Notes: generated by a model from the letters alone, not told the origin. A stretch of DNA of 64,000 bases from Pseudomonadota bacterium (GCA_018261905.1 JAGTRU010000004.1:1-64000); one strand, 5' to 3'. Numbered from the stretch's first letter, positions 7,454-16,161 are shown. Translations and numbers: made by a program.

Positions 7454-8350
7454 TCAATTGAGCAGCCACGCGGCCCAGAACGGCAGCGTCAGCATTGAGC
7501 CCAGCGTCGTCGCCGAGATCAACCAGGCGACGCTGCGCCCGTCACCGCCCATGCGCATTGCCAGAATGTAGGCCGATGACGCCGTCGGCAAGGCGGCAAA
7601 CAACACCACCACCTGATAATTCAGTCCGCTCAGCCCGAACTGGCGACCGAGCACGGCGGCCAGCAGGGGCAGGGCAAGCAGCTTGACGGCGAGCAGCCAG
7701 AGCGAGATGCCGCGCACGCCGGGCGAGTTTTCCAGACGCAAGGCGGCACCGACGGTAATCAGGCCGAGGGCGATCGAGGCGTCGGCCAGCCGGCCGAGAA
7801 AGGCCTGTACCGGTGGCGGCGGCACGAAGCCGGCAAGGTTCAACAGGAAGCCGGCGGCCGTGCCCCAGATCAGCGGATTGCGCGCCACCTCCCGCCACAG
7901 GCCGACTTCGCCGTGGCGGGCCAGCATCCAGACCGAGACCAGATTGACCACCGGCACCGCTGCCCCGACCAGCAACCCCATGGTGGCGATGCCCGGCGAT
8001 CCGAAGAGCATGCCGGCGACGGCGAGCGCGATATAGGAATTGAACCGGTAAGCGCACTGAAAGAGCGAGGCGAAAGTCAGCGGCGACGGCCGCCACAACA
8101 GTTTGGCCGCCCCACCGAGCAGCATCGCTCCGCCCATCGCCGCGAACGCCGTGCCGAGCAGCGGCAGGGCGGCGGCCAGATCGAGCCGGGTTTTGACGAT
8201 GGCATTGACGAGCAGGGCGGGAAAGAGGATGAAATAAACCAGTTTTTCGACCCCGTTCCAGAAATGGTCGCCCAGGTGCATCCAGCGCCGGATGCCGGTA
8301 CCGAGCAGGATCAGGGCAAAATCGGGAAGGAGCAGGAGGGCGGTGTTCAT
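7454..8350 (-). CDS. AEC (auxin efflux carrier) family transporter
   Basis: A 298-residue polytopic inner-membrane protein with about ten predicted helices in two five-helix halves. The family pattern is visible: an N-terminal FALILLGTGIRRW segment, the Asn-containing break in FQCAYRFNSYIALAVAG, the central loop, and the C-terminal half with LLAVKLLALPLLA and ALPTASSAYILAMRMGGD. AEC members (MdcF, MleP and relatives) carry small carboxylates such as malonate or malate; the substrate here is not determinable. It is monocistronic: convergent with phaM across repeat R2 and divergent from the nfeD-like gene. Confidence 0.88.
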   Translation of the reverse strand: MNTALLLLPDFALILLGTGIRRWMHLGDHFWNGVEKLVYFILFPALLVNAIVKTRLDLAAALPLLGTAFAAMGGAMLLGGAAKLLWRPSPLTFASLFQCAYRFNSYIALAVAGMLFGSPGIATMGLLVGAAVPVVNLVSVWMLARHGEVGLWREVARNPLIWGTAAGFLLNLAGFVPPPPVQAFLGRLADASIALGLITVGAALRLENSPGVRGISLWLLAVKLLALPLLAAVLGRQFGLSGLNYQVVVLFAALPTASSAYILAMRMGGDGRSVAWLISATTLGSMLTLPFWAAWLLN

Positions 8351-8457
8351 GCCGCCATTTTAGGGGTGGCCGACCGCGCCTCCAACTGTGGATTGCCGCA
8401 GCTCGGCGCTTGACCCCGACCGGCAAACACTCAATACTCAGCGGCAAGGAGAAGAAC

Positions 8458-8901
8458 ATGACCTTCGAATGGTGGATGTGGATTGTCGGCGGCATCGCGC
8501 TGGTCATTGCCGAACTGGCGATACCGGCCTTTTTCATTATCTGGTTCGGCCTCGGTGCCCTGCTCGTCGGGCTGCTCGTACTGCTTTTCCCCGCACTTTC
8601 GGCGACGGCCCAGATCGCCACCTGGACGCTGGCCTCGCTGGCCCTGGTCGTGCTGTGGTTCAAGGTCTTCAAGCAAAGTTTTCAGAAAACCCGCATCGGC
8701 ACGGCGGATGGCGAGGTGATCGGCGAAGTCGGCCTGCTGGTCGGCGAAGTCGCCCCCTTCCAGCGCGGCAAGGTGCGCTTCCAGCGCCCGATACTCGGTT
8801 CCGAAGAATGGGTTTGCATTGCCGACGCCACCATCGTAGCCGGCGAGCGGGTCCGCGTCATCGCCGTCGAAGGCAGTTTTCTCAAGGTCAACAAGGCTTA
8901 A
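8458..8901 (+). CDS. NfeD-family membrane protein
   Basis: A 147-residue protein. Three hydrophobic helices (about 5-27, 29-48 and 52-70) are followed by a soluble beta-barrel OB-fold (residues 80-145: GEVIGEVGLLVGEV... RVRVIAVEGSFLKV). This is the short NfeD form without the serine-protease domain. Such proteins partner with SPFH/stomatin proteins, and a qmcA-like gene follows 12 bases later. AAGGAGAA precedes ATG 8458; an upstream in-frame ATG at 8410 lacks a ribosome-binding site. The likely role is membrane-domain organisation or quality control. Confidence 0.9.
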   Translation: MTFEWWMWIVGGIALVIAELAIPAFFIIWFGLGALLVGLLVLLFPALSATAQIATWTLASLALVVLWFKVFKQSFQKTRIGTADGEVIGEVGLLVGEVAPFQRGKVRFQRPILGSEEWVCIADATIVAGERVRVIAVEGSFLKVNKA

Positions 8902-8913
8902 GGGAGTCATCTC

Positions 8914-9774
8914 ATGGAATTCAGTGCCGGTTTTGTCGTCGTTCTGGCCATCCTGGCCTTTGTTGCCGTCACCATCGCCAAGGGCGTGCGCATCGTGCCG
9001 CAGGGCGAGGAGTGGATCGTCGAGCGGCTGGGGAAATACCATGGCACGCTGAAACCGGGCCTCAACATCGTCATCCCCTATCTCGACAAGATCGCTTACC
9101 AGTTGGTCACCAAGGACATCATTCTCGACGTCCAGGAACAGGAGGTCATCACCCGCGACAACGCGGTGATTCTGACCAATGCCATCGCCTTCATCAAGGT
9201 CACCGACCCGGTCAAGGCGGTCTATGGCATCACCGATTTCTCGGAAGCCATCCGCAACATGATCATGACGACGCTGCGCTCCATCGTCGGCGAAATGGAA
9301 CTCGACGAGGCGCTCTCCTCGCGCGACAAGATCAAGGCCCGCCTGCGCGAGAGCATTGCCGACGAAGCGGTGGACTGGGGTCTGACCGTCAAGTCGGTCG
9401 AAATCCAGGACATCAAGCCCTCGCAGTCGATGCAAAAGGCCATGGAAATGCAGGCCGCCGCCGAGCGCGAGCGCAAGGCCGTGGTGATCCGGGCGGAAGG
9501 CGCCAAGCAGGCGGCCATTCTCGAAGCCGAAGCCCGCCTCGAATCGGCCAAGCGCGATGCCAGCGCCCAGGTCATGCTGGCCGAAGCCTCGGCCGAGGCC
9601 ATCCGCCGCATTACCGCCGCGATCGGCGACCAGACCGGGCCGATGTCCTACATGCTGGGCGAAAAATACATCCGGGCCCTGGAGCGCATGGGCGAAAAGG
9701 ACAACGCCAAGGTCGTCGTCCTGCCGGCCGACTTGCAGGAAGCGGTGCGCGGCCTGTTCGGACGCCGCGCCTAG
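8914..9774 (+). CDS. qmcA: SPFH/stomatin-family protein (QmcA-like)
   Basis: A 286-residue protein with an N-terminal membrane helix (residues 6-24) and an SPFH/band-7 domain from about 25-190 (VPQGEEWIVERLGKYHGTLKPG, ITRDNAVILTNAIAFIKV). A long Ala/Glu-rich coiled coil (~190-250) and a C-terminal oligomerisation segment follow. Stomatin-like proteins form ring assemblies in the inner membrane and modulate FtsH-type proteolysis. It is co-transcribed with the NfeD-like partner, the usual bacterial arrangement. Confidence 0.9.
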   Translation: MEFSAGFVVVLAILAFVAVTIAKGVRIVPQGEEWIVERLGKYHGTLKPGLNIVIPYLDKIAYQLVTKDIILDVQEQEVITRDNAVILTNAIAFIKVTDPVKAVYGITDFSEAIRNMIMTTLRSIVGEMELDEALSSRDKIKARLRESIADEAVDWGLTVKSVEIQDIKPSQSMQKAMEMQAAAERERKAVVIRAEGAKQAAILEAEARLESAKRDASAQVMLAEASAEAIRRITAAIGDQTGPMSYMLGEKYIRALERMGEKDNAKVVVLPADLQEAVRGLFGRRA

Positions 9775-9812
9775 GCGCCGGGCTGCCGTCCCGAACCAAG
9801 CCGGCACGCCCA

Positions 9813-10832
9813 ATGCATAGCGATCGCCAACAACTGATACGTTCGCTATTCGAGGAATACATCGAACTCTATGCGGCGCGCGACGACAGGCTGAGCGCGA
9901 GTTTCAGCGACAATTTCAGCGGCTACACCGGCGGCGGCAATGTTCTCGTCAAGGATCGGGCCGAATGGGTCAGGATAACGCGCCAGGATTTTGCCCAGGT
10001 GCCCGGCCGTATCGGCATCGAGATGCTCGACCTGGCCTTGCAGGAGCTCAGCGAGGAAGTCGTCGTCAGCACCGCTTTTTTTCACATTCACCTGCCCACG
10101 CCGGACCATATTCTTTCCCGGGAGACGGCGCGGCTGGTCCTCATTTTTCGCCGCGAAGGGGAGGAATGGAAAATCGTGCATAGCGGCATCTCCATCCCCT
10201 ATAACCTGGTGCAAGAGGGCGAGGTGTACCCGCTGAAGGGCTTGCGGGAACGCAACAGCCAGCTGGAAATCCTGGTCGAGGAGCGGACCCGGGCCCTTGA
10301 GGAAGCCAACAACAGGCTGGAGCTATTGAGCAATACCGACGGCCTGACCGGCATCGCCAACCGACGCAGTTTCGACCGGCTGCTGACGCAAGAGTGGATC
10401 CGTGCCCTACGGAGCGGCCATCCCCTGGCCCTGATCATGCTTGACGTCGACAATTTCAAACATTTCAACGATCAGTCTGGCCATCTGGCCGGCGACGACT
10501 GCCTGCGCGCCCTGGCCCGGGCTCTGCTCCGGGCGGGGCGACGGGCCGGCGAACTGGTGGCGCGCTACGGGGGCGAGGAATTCGCCGTACTCTTGCCGGA
10601 AACCGGCCTGGAGGAGGCCAAGGAAGCCGCCCGCCGCATCCAGCAAGAGGTCTGGGCGCTGGCCCTGCCCCACGCCGGGATCCCCCCCGGCATAGTGACC
10701 TTCAGCCTGGGCGTCGCCAGCTTCGTACCGTCCCGCCAGAGCAAGCCGGAAGACCTGATCGGCGAGGCTGATCTGGCGCTCTACCGGGCCAAGAAAGCCG
10801 GCCGCAATTGCTTGTGTTCGGCGGCCGTCTAA
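9813..10832 (+). CDS. NTF2-like/SnoaL domain-GGDEF diguanylate cyclase
   Basis: A 339-residue soluble protein. Residues ~1-130 look like a SnoaL/NTF2-like cone domain (RSLFEEYIELYAARD..., LIFRREGEEWKIVHSGIS). A short coiled coil (~140-172) links to a GGDEF domain (~173-335) with NTDGLTGIANRR, LDVDNFKHFND and the active-site loop RYGGEEF (residues 253-257), so cyclic-di-GMP synthesis is expected. The inhibitory-site RxxD is RAGE here. The ATG at 9813 marks the start of recognisable sequence; the open frame extends upstream through the antisense shadow of qmcA and was rejected. It is 38 bases downstream of qmcA. Confidence 0.88.
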   Translation: MHSDRQQLIRSLFEEYIELYAARDDRLSASFSDNFSGYTGGGNVLVKDRAEWVRITRQDFAQVPGRIGIEMLDLALQELSEEVVVSTAFFHIHLPTPDHILSRETARLVLIFRREGEEWKIVHSGISIPYNLVQEGEVYPLKGLRERNSQLEILVEERTRALEEANNRLELLSNTDGLTGIANRRSFDRLLTQEWIRALRSGHPLALIMLDVDNFKHFNDQSGHLAGDDCLRALARALLRAGRRAGELVARYGGEEFAVLLPETGLEEAKEAARRIQQEVWALALPHAGIPPGIVTFSLGVASFVPSRQSKPEDLIGEADLALYRAKKAGRNCLCSAAV

Positions 10833-10839
10833 CTCACCC

Positions 10840-10907
10840 GAAAAAACGCAATTGAAGCACCGAGACAGGACGGAAATCGAAAGACCGGCCCGGTGGCGTG
10901 CCCAGCG
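10840..10907. repeat. Dispersed intergenic repeat, copy R3 (half copy)
   Basis: Left half only: GAAAAAACGCAATTGAAGC, then ACCGAGACAGG and GAAAGACCGGCCCGG. It lies in the convergent gap between the GGDEF gene and the racemase gene. The right-hand inverted end is missing or decayed. Confidence 0.5.
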
Positions 10908-10974
10908 TGATTACTCGCCCCGAGCCCCCGGCCGTCATTCTTGCCGCGAAATTCGCGACACCGGTCTCGCCGCC

Positions 10975-12132
10975 TCAACCCAGCGCCCCGCAGGCCAGGA
11001 ACTGGTCGATCTGGGCCGCTGAAAAACCGGCGGCACGCAGGATCGGCAGGTTGTGCTCGCCAGCCCGTGGGGCCGGCTGGCGGACGGCGAATTGATACTC
11101 CGACATTTTCAGCGGCGGCGCGAACTGGCTCAGGCCGTCTTCCCGGATGACCATGCGGCGCGCCGCGATCTGCTCATTTTCGAGCGCTTCTTCCGGGCTG
11201 AGGACCGGCGTCACGCAACAGTCGACCGCCGAGAACAGGCCCACCCAGGCGGCCCGCGGGCGGCTGGCGAACAAGGCCGCCATCTCGCCGCGCAAGCCGG
11301 CATCCCACTGGCGGGCCACCCAGTCCGGGCGCGCCAGCACCGCGCAGCAGCTTTGCCAGAACTTGCCTTCGAGAGCGCCGACTGCCATGTGCTTGCCGTC
11401 GGCGCAGCGATAGGTGGCGTAGCAGGGCAGGCCGCCGGACAGCAGGTCGCTGCCGCGGGGCGCCGAATGGCCGGCGTCGTTCAGGCGCAACATGCTGAAA
11501 TAACTGTGGGCGAGCACGCTGTCGGTCATCGAGACATCGACATAGCGCCCCTGGCCGCTGCGCTGGGCGTCGACGACCGCGGCCAGGATGCCCATGACGC
11601 CGGTCAGCGCACCGCCCAGCAGGTCGGCGATCTGGAAATTTGGAATCGCCGGATCGCCGCCCTCGCGACCGATCTGCTCGAGCACGCCGGCGTAACCGAG
11701 GTAGTTGATGTCGTGCCCGGCCAGATCTTTATACGGCCCATCCTGGCCATAGCCGCTGATCGAGCAGTAGACGATTTTCGGATTGAGCGCCGCCACCGTC
11801 GCGTAGCCGATGCCCAGCTTGTCGACGACAGCGGGCCGAAAGCTCTCGACGATGACCTCGGCGGTGGCGGCCAGACGCAGGAAGATTTCAACCCCCTCCG
11901 GTTTTTTCAGGTCGATGCGCAAGCCCTGCTTGTTGCGGTTGATCATCCGGAAATAGGCGCTGTCCTCGCCCGTCCCGGTCCCCAGCGTGCGGGCGTAATC
12001 GCCGACCTGCGGGTCTTCGATCTTGATGACCTCGGCCCCCAGATCGGCCAGGTGCAGCGTCGCCACCGGACCGGGCAGCAGACGGGTCAGATCAAGAACG
12101 CGGAGACCGGCCAGCGGCGCGGCCCGACTCAT
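10975..12132 (-). CDS. Alpha-methylacyl-CoA racemase (CaiB/BaiF family III CoA-transferase fold)
   Basis: A 385-residue protein. The N-terminal LRVLDLTRLLPGPVATLHLADLGAEVIKIE is the family III signature (shown here as one motif region, residues 10-39). The racemase catalytic pair is visible: His140 in AGHDINYL and Asp170 in QIADLLGG. This GHDINYL...AD..GG layout matches AMACR/MCR, which epimerises 2-methylacyl-CoAs, rather than a CoA-transferase. It is the last gene of the liv operon and its ATG overlaps the upstream stop by four bases (ATGA). The context suggests processing of branched or 2-aryl acyl-CoAs made by the ligases of the same operon. Confidence 0.85.
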   Translation of the reverse strand: MSRAAPLAGLRVLDLTRLLPGPVATLHLADLGAEVIKIEDPQVGDYARTLGTGTGEDSAYFRMINRNKQGLRIDLKKPEGVEIFLRLAATAEVIVESFRPAVVDKLGIGYATVAALNPKIVYCSISGYGQDGPYKDLAGHDINYLGYAGVLEQIGREGGDPAIPNFQIADLLGGALTGVMGILAAVVDAQRSGQGRYVDVSMTDSVLAHSYFSMLRLNDAGHSAPRGSDLLSGGLPCYATYRCADGKHMAVGALEGKFWQSCCAVLARPDWVARQWDAGLRGEMAALFASRPRAAWVGLFSAVDCCVTPVLSPEEALENEQIAARRMVIREDGLSQFAPPLKMSEYQFAVRQPAPRAGEHNLPILRAAGFSAAQIDQFLACGALG

Positions 12133-12629
12133 TCCTGGCACAGCCCGAGAAGATCGGCTTCGAGTTCGATTTCCATGTCTTTTTTCAGCGGCTGGTCGAC
12201 GAAGGTGCCGCGATAGAGCCGCCCGGCATTGGCTGCCTTGACGCCATGGGGCGTTTCCCAATCGCTGACGCGCAGGCGGACGACACCGATCTGCTCGTCG
12301 CGTTCGGGAATGCCGGGCGACACGCAGGGATGGGCCAGGACATGGCGGTTGAATTCCTGGCGGCTGTATTGTCCGATGCTTTTGCCCGGCACCTGCGGAC
12401 AAATTCCGAGATGACGGGTCCGCACTTCGCTCGCCACGACCGAGCCCCGCAGGTAATAAACCGGTTCGGTGACGACCCAGCCGCTGCCCCCCTCTTCGTA
12501 GATGGCACAGGTCCCGGGCTGCAGCAACTCGGGATGCTTGAAGAGCAGCCGGGCCGAAGGACGCAAAGCACTATCCTCGGCCAGCGCCGAAGTGGCCAGC
12601 ACGGCCAACGCAACAAGGAGAATTCTCAT
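12129..12629 (-). CDS. Exported protein of unknown function in the liv operon
   Basis: A 166-residue protein with a clean signal peptide (MRILLVALAVLATSALAED, cleavage after ALA). The mature part has four Cys (PGTCAIYEE, GICPQVPG, AHPCVSPG, LLGLCQE) and mixed beta-type sequence; no family is recognised. The ATG at 12629 is chosen because it begins the signal peptide; a longer frame start at 12665 would run into the upstream gene. It lies between the PaaK-like ligase (13-base gap) and the racemase (ATGA overlap). The coupling argues for a role with the transporter or substrate, perhaps periplasmic, but this is inference. Confidence 0.65.
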   Translation of the reverse strand: MRILLVALAVLATSALAEDSALRPSARLLFKHPELLQPGTCAIYEEGGSGWVVTEPVYYLRGSVVASEVRTRHLGICPQVPGKSIGQYSRQEFNRHVLAHPCVSPGIPERDEQIGVVRLRVSDWETPHGVKAANAGRLYRGTFVDQPLKKDMEIELEADLLGLCQE

Positions 12630-12642
12630 GAAAATTGCCCGG

Positions 12643-13872
12643 TCAATAGACCCGGCTATCTTCAATCACCTTGCCGTCATTGGGCAAGCCCCCCGGCGTA
12701 CAAAACGCCACTTCGCCGCGCAACTTGGTCACTTCGCGCAGACTGGCCACCACGGCCTGATCGAGCACCTCGCCGCCGGCCTCGATTTCACAATGCAGCA
12801 CCATCCGGTCCTGACCACCCGGATTGTCCACCACCAAGCGTAGGCGGTGGATTTCCGGATGGCGTTTGGCGATTTCGGCAATCTGCTCGGGATGCACGAA
12901 CATGCCCTTGACCTTGGTCGTCTGGTCGGCCCGCCCGAGCCAGCCCTTGAGGCGGAGATTGCTGCGGCCGCAGGGCGAGCGGCCGGGCAGGACGGCCGAC
13001 AGGTCGCCGGTGGCGAAGCGGATCAACGGGTAATCCGGGTTGAAGGTGGTGACCACCACTTCGCCGACCTCGCCGGGCTCGACCGGGTCGCCGGTCCCCG
13101 GCCGGACGATCTCGACCAGCACGCCCTCCTCGACGACCAGCCCGGCTTCGGCTTCCGTTTCGTAAGCAATCGCCCCGATGTCGGCCGTCGCGTAGCACTG
13201 GCGCACGGTGATGCCGCGCTCCTTGAGCCAATCGCGCGTGACGCCCGGCAGCGCTTCGCCGGAAACGCAGGCCTTGCGCAGCGAACTGATATTCGCCCCG
13301 AGTTCTTCGGCCTTTTCGACAATGATGCGCAGGAAGGAGGGCGTGCCGACATAGCCCGCCGGCTGCAGGTCGACCATCGCCTGCACCTGTTGCTCGGTCT
13401 GCCCGGTGCCGCCGGGAAACACCGCGCAACCGAGCTTGCGCGCGCCGCCTTCGAAGAGGAAGGCACCCGGCGTGAAGTGGTAGGAAAAGCAGTTGTGGAT
13501 CAGGTCGCCGTCGCGAAAACCGGCGGCATAGAGCACACGAGCCATGCGCCAGGGATCCATGTCCTTGCCCTGGATTTCGTAGATCGGCCCGGGCGACGAG
13601 AAAACGTGCTTGGCCCTGTGTCGGGACAGGGAGTTGAGGCCACCGAAGGGCGGATTCTTTTTCTGCAGCTCGATCAGGTCGCGCTTCCTGGTCAGTGGCA
13701 GCCTGGCCAGCGCCTCGCGGCTGATGCATTCGAAGGGATTGATGCCGGCCAGCGCCTGAAAATAATAATGCGTCGTTTCCTTGGCATGCGCCACCTGGCG
13801 CGCCAGCTTGTCCATCAGATCAGCTTCGCGCTCGTCGGGATCGCGGGTTTCCAGCGGATCGTAAAAGCTCAT
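12643..13872 (-). CDS. Phenylacetate-CoA ligase family protein with atypical P-loop
   Basis: A 409-residue adenylate-forming enzyme resembling PaaK. The core patterns are present: YAAGFRDGDLIHNCFSYHF, GGTGQTEQQV, YVGTPSFL, the A5-like CYATADIGAIAYE, the A7 region IRFATGD and the A8 hinge GRADQTTKVKGMFV. At the position of the phosphate-binding loop (SSGTTGxP in PaaK) the sequence reads SSPGPIYEI, so ATP handling may differ or activity may be lost. PaaK activates phenylacetate to its CoA ester. The start ATG overlaps the livF stop by four bases. The substrate should match the cargo of the ABC transporter in this operon. Confidence 0.82.
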   Translation of the reverse strand: MSFYDPLETRDPDEREADLMDKLARQVAHAKETTHYYFQALAGINPFECISREALARLPLTRKRDLIELQKKNPPFGGLNSLSRHRAKHVFSSPGPIYEIQGKDMDPWRMARVLYAAGFRDGDLIHNCFSYHFTPGAFLFEGGARKLGCAVFPGGTGQTEQQVQAMVDLQPAGYVGTPSFLRIIVEKAEELGANISSLRKACVSGEALPGVTRDWLKERGITVRQCYATADIGAIAYETEAEAGLVVEEGVLVEIVRPGTGDPVEPGEVGEVVVTTFNPDYPLIRFATGDLSAVLPGRSPCGRSNLRLKGWLGRADQTTKVKGMFVHPEQIAEIAKRHPEIHRLRLVVDNPGGQDRMVLHCEIEAGGEVLDQAVVASLREVTKLRGEVAFCTPGGLPNDGKVIEDSRVY

Positions 13873-14699
13873 GATAACCAGCGCTTTCTTCTCTTGTAAT
13901 GTTTTACGTCCTTGAAGGATTTACGCCCGGCCGAACTCAGCCCGAGATAGAACTCCTTGACGTCTTCATTGGTCCGCAGATCCTCAGCCTCCCCTTCCAT
14001 GACCACCCGGCCGTTTTCCAGGATGTAGCCGAAATCCGCGTAGCGCAGCGCCACCATGGTGTTCTGTTCGGCGAGCAGGAAACTGACGTTCTCCCGAGAA
14101 TTCAGGTCCTTGACGATCTCGAAAATCTCTTCGACGATCTGCGGCGCCAGGCCCATCGACGGTTCGTCGAGCAGGATCATTTCCGGTTTGGCCATCAGCG
14201 CCCGGCCGATGGCGCACATCTGCTGCTCGCCGCCCGAGGTATAGCCGGCCTGCGAAGTGCGCCGCGTCTTCAGGCGCGGGAAATAGTGATAGACCTTGTC
14301 CAGGCTGTCCTTGAGTTCGCCACGCGAGATCGAGCGCGTGTAGGCCCCGGTCAGCAGATTTTCCTCGATCGACAGGTGGCCGAAGCAGTGGCGGCCTTCC
14401 ATGACCTGGATGACGCCGCGCTTGACCAGTTCGTTGGGCGACAACTGGTCGATGCGCTGCCCCTTGTATTCGACGGAGCCCTTGGTGACATCGCCGCGCT
14501 CGGCATGCAGCAGGTTGGAAATGGCCTTCAGCGTCGTCGACTTGCCGGCGCCATTGGCGCCGAGCAGGGCGACGATTTTCCCCTTGGGGACGTGCAACGA
14601 CACACCCTTGAGCACCAGGATCACGTGGTCGTAGATGACCTCGATATTGTTGATGGCCAGGTAGTGGTCGGGGGCGGCAGTGGAAATCTGTGTAGTCAT
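13869..14699 (-). CDS. livF: Branched-chain-amino-acid-type ABC transporter ATPase LivF
   Basis: A 276-residue ATPase with Walker A GANGAGKSTT, the Q-loop region VMEGRHCFGHLS, signature SGGEQQM, Walker B MILLDEPSMGL and H-loop replaced by a LAEQN segment, as usual in LivF. A C-terminal extension of ~35 basic residues (FKDVKHYKRRKRWLS) is longer than in E. coli LivF. ATG 14699 is chosen because the frame upstream has no family homology. It works with LivG on the LivH/LivM permeases, fed by the binding protein encoded just upstream. A perfect 16-bp inverted repeat separates it from livK. Confidence 0.92.
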   Translation of the reverse strand: MTTQISTAAPDHYLAINNIEVIYDHVILVLKGVSLHVPKGKIVALLGANGAGKSTTLKAISNLLHAERGDVTKGSVEYKGQRIDQLSPNELVKRGVIQVMEGRHCFGHLSIEENLLTGAYTRSISRGELKDSLDKVYHYFPRLKTRRTSQAGYTSGGEQQMCAIGRALMAKPEMILLDEPSMGLAPQIVEEIFEIVKDLNSRENVSFLLAEQNTMVALRYADFGYILENGRVVMEGEAEDLRTNEDVKEFYLGLSSAGRKSFKDVKHYKRRKRWLS

Positions 14700-14717
14700 G
14701 GCGGTCCTGGAATTTTT

Positions 14718-14799
14718 AGGATCGAGGATCGAGGGGTTTGAGCTGTTAGCAAATATTGCGCGCCTGTGGCGCGGAAGCTTTGGCTCGATCCTCGATCCT
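14718..14799. repeat. Perfect 16-bp inverted repeat between livK and livF
   Basis: The left arm AGGATCGAGGATCGAG (14718-14733) and right arm CTCGATCCTCGATCCT (14784-14799) are exact reverse complements with a 50-base loop. A further half copy (CTCGATCCTT) lies at 14805-14814, at the livK stop. Each arm is itself a tandem GATCGAG duplication. In the mRNA it forms a stem after livK that could stabilise the livK message or reduce livF read-through. Confidence 0.7.
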
Positions 14800-14812
14800 G
14801 AATACTCGATCC

Positions 14813-16135
14813 TTACTTCTCTTTCGAGCAATCGCGCGGCGTAATCCCCTTTTCCTTGGCGTACTGCTTCGCCGAGGCCTGGAACAGCGGGTGGATCAAG
14901 CCTTTGTTACCCTCGATCCAGCCGGACACCGGCACCCACTTGGCGCCATCCCATTGCTGGATTTTCACCTTGCCGGAGCCCTCGTGGTTGTCGCACGAGG
15001 TTTTGATTTCCGGCAACAGGTCGGTCGCGCCCAGGGTCTTCAGGCGGGCGTCGGTGATATTGAGGTTTTCCAATGCCCAGCGCACCTGCTCGCCGTTCAT
15101 CGCCTTGCCCTTGCCATATTTTTCCTGCGCCTTGCGGATCGCCTCGACCGACAGTACGGCAGCGGAAACGCCGCGGTTGTAGAGCACCGTGCCGATCTTG
15201 CCGGCGTCCTGCAGGTTGCCCTTGCCGGCGCCGTACACCACTTTCTGGATATCGGCGATCACCGGCACCTGCTTGCCGGCAACGTTCCACGTCGCCGCCA
15301 TGTAGCCCTTGGCGGCGTCGCCGGCCGGCACGACATCTTCCTCGGAACCGGTCCACCACGAGCCGATCATCTTGTCACGCGGATAACCGACCTTCTGGGC
15401 CGCTTTCAGGGCCGTCTGGTTCATCACCCCCCAGCCCCAGAAGACCACATAATCCGGCTTTTCCTGGCGGATCTTCAGCCACTGGGCGCCCTGCTCGTTG
15501 CCCGGATGGGCGACCGGGATCTGCACCAGCGTGAATTTGTTCAGCGAAGCTTCGGCTTCCATGGCGATGATGGCTTCCTTGCCGTAGGCCGAGTCGTGGT
15601 AGAGATAAACGATCTTCTTGCCGGCCAGGTTGCCGCCGTTCTTGTCCTTGATGAACTTGACGATGGCCGAGGCCTGCATCTGGTAGGTGGTGACCAGCGG
15701 GAAGGCATAGGGGAAGACCGAGCCGTCCACCGCGTCGGTGCGGCCGTAGCCCATCATGGCGAGCGGCAGCTTGTCCTGCGCAGCCTTGTCGACCAGGGCG
15801 TAGGAAATGCCGGTGGACATCGTGTGGATCGGCCCGGCCGACTTGGCGGCCTTGCTCTTCAGACGCTCGTAGCACTCGACGCCCTTGGCGTTGTTGTACT
15901 CCGTCTCGCACTCTTCCCAGGTCATCTGCACGCCATTGACGCCCTTTTCCTTGAGATTGACGTAGTTCAGGTAGTCGATGAAGCCGCCGTAGAAGGCCTG
16001 GCCGTTCGAGCCGTAGGGCCCGACGCGGTAATCGATCAACGGGAAGAACTGCTCCTCGGCGGCCATCGCCAGCGGCGACAGGATGGCCAGGGACAGCGCG
16101 GCAGCGGCAAGAGCGGGTTTCAGTTTTCTAATCAT
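14813..16135 (-). CDS. livK: ABC transporter periplasmic substrate-binding protein (LivK-like)
   Basis: A 440-residue type I periplasmic binding protein (Peripla_BP_6). It has a signal peptide at 1-25 (LSLAILSPLAMAAEE). The mature chain has PLIDYRVGPYGSNGQ, AKSAGPIHTMSTG, GKKIVYLYHDSAYGKE and YVVFWGWGVMNQTALK in the expected order. It is longer than E. coli LivK and resembles binding proteins linked to aromatic or fatty-acid CoA ligases. Strong SD (GGAGGAG) precedes the ATG at 16135. Hairpins flank the gene on both sides, which fits the usual higher expression of binding proteins. The ligand is not determinable from sequence. Confidence 0.9.
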   Translation of the reverse strand: MIRKLKPALAAAALSLAILSPLAMAAEEQFFPLIDYRVGPYGSNGQAFYGGFIDYLNYVNLKEKGVNGVQMTWEECETEYNNAKGVECYERLKSKAAKSAGPIHTMSTGISYALVDKAAQDKLPLAMMGYGRTDAVDGSVFPYAFPLVTTYQMQASAIVKFIKDKNGGNLAGKKIVYLYHDSAYGKEAIIAMEAEASLNKFTLVQIPVAHPGNEQGAQWLKIRQEKPDYVVFWGWGVMNQTALKAAQKVGYPRDKMIGSWWTGSEEDVVPAGDAAKGYMAATWNVAGKQVPVIADIQKVVYGAGKGNLQDAGKIGTVLYNRGVSAAVLSVEAIRKAQEKYGKGKAMNGEQVRWALENLNITDARLKTLGATDLLPEIKTSCDNHEGSGKVKIQQWDGAKWVPVSGWIEGNKGLIHPLFQASAKQYAKEKGITPRDCSKEK

Positions 16136-16161
16136 TTGATGTCTCCTCCAGATTTACAGAA

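Noticed and set aside
7454-8672. 376-residue minus-strand frame overlapping the AEC transporter in another frame
   Set aside because: No hydrophobic pattern or family match; the AEC frame is clearly the coding one.
8388-9812. Upstream part of the long plus-strand frame leading into the GGDEF gene
   Set aside because: It overlaps the nfeD-like and qmcA genes in another frame and has no family features; the real gene starts at 9813.
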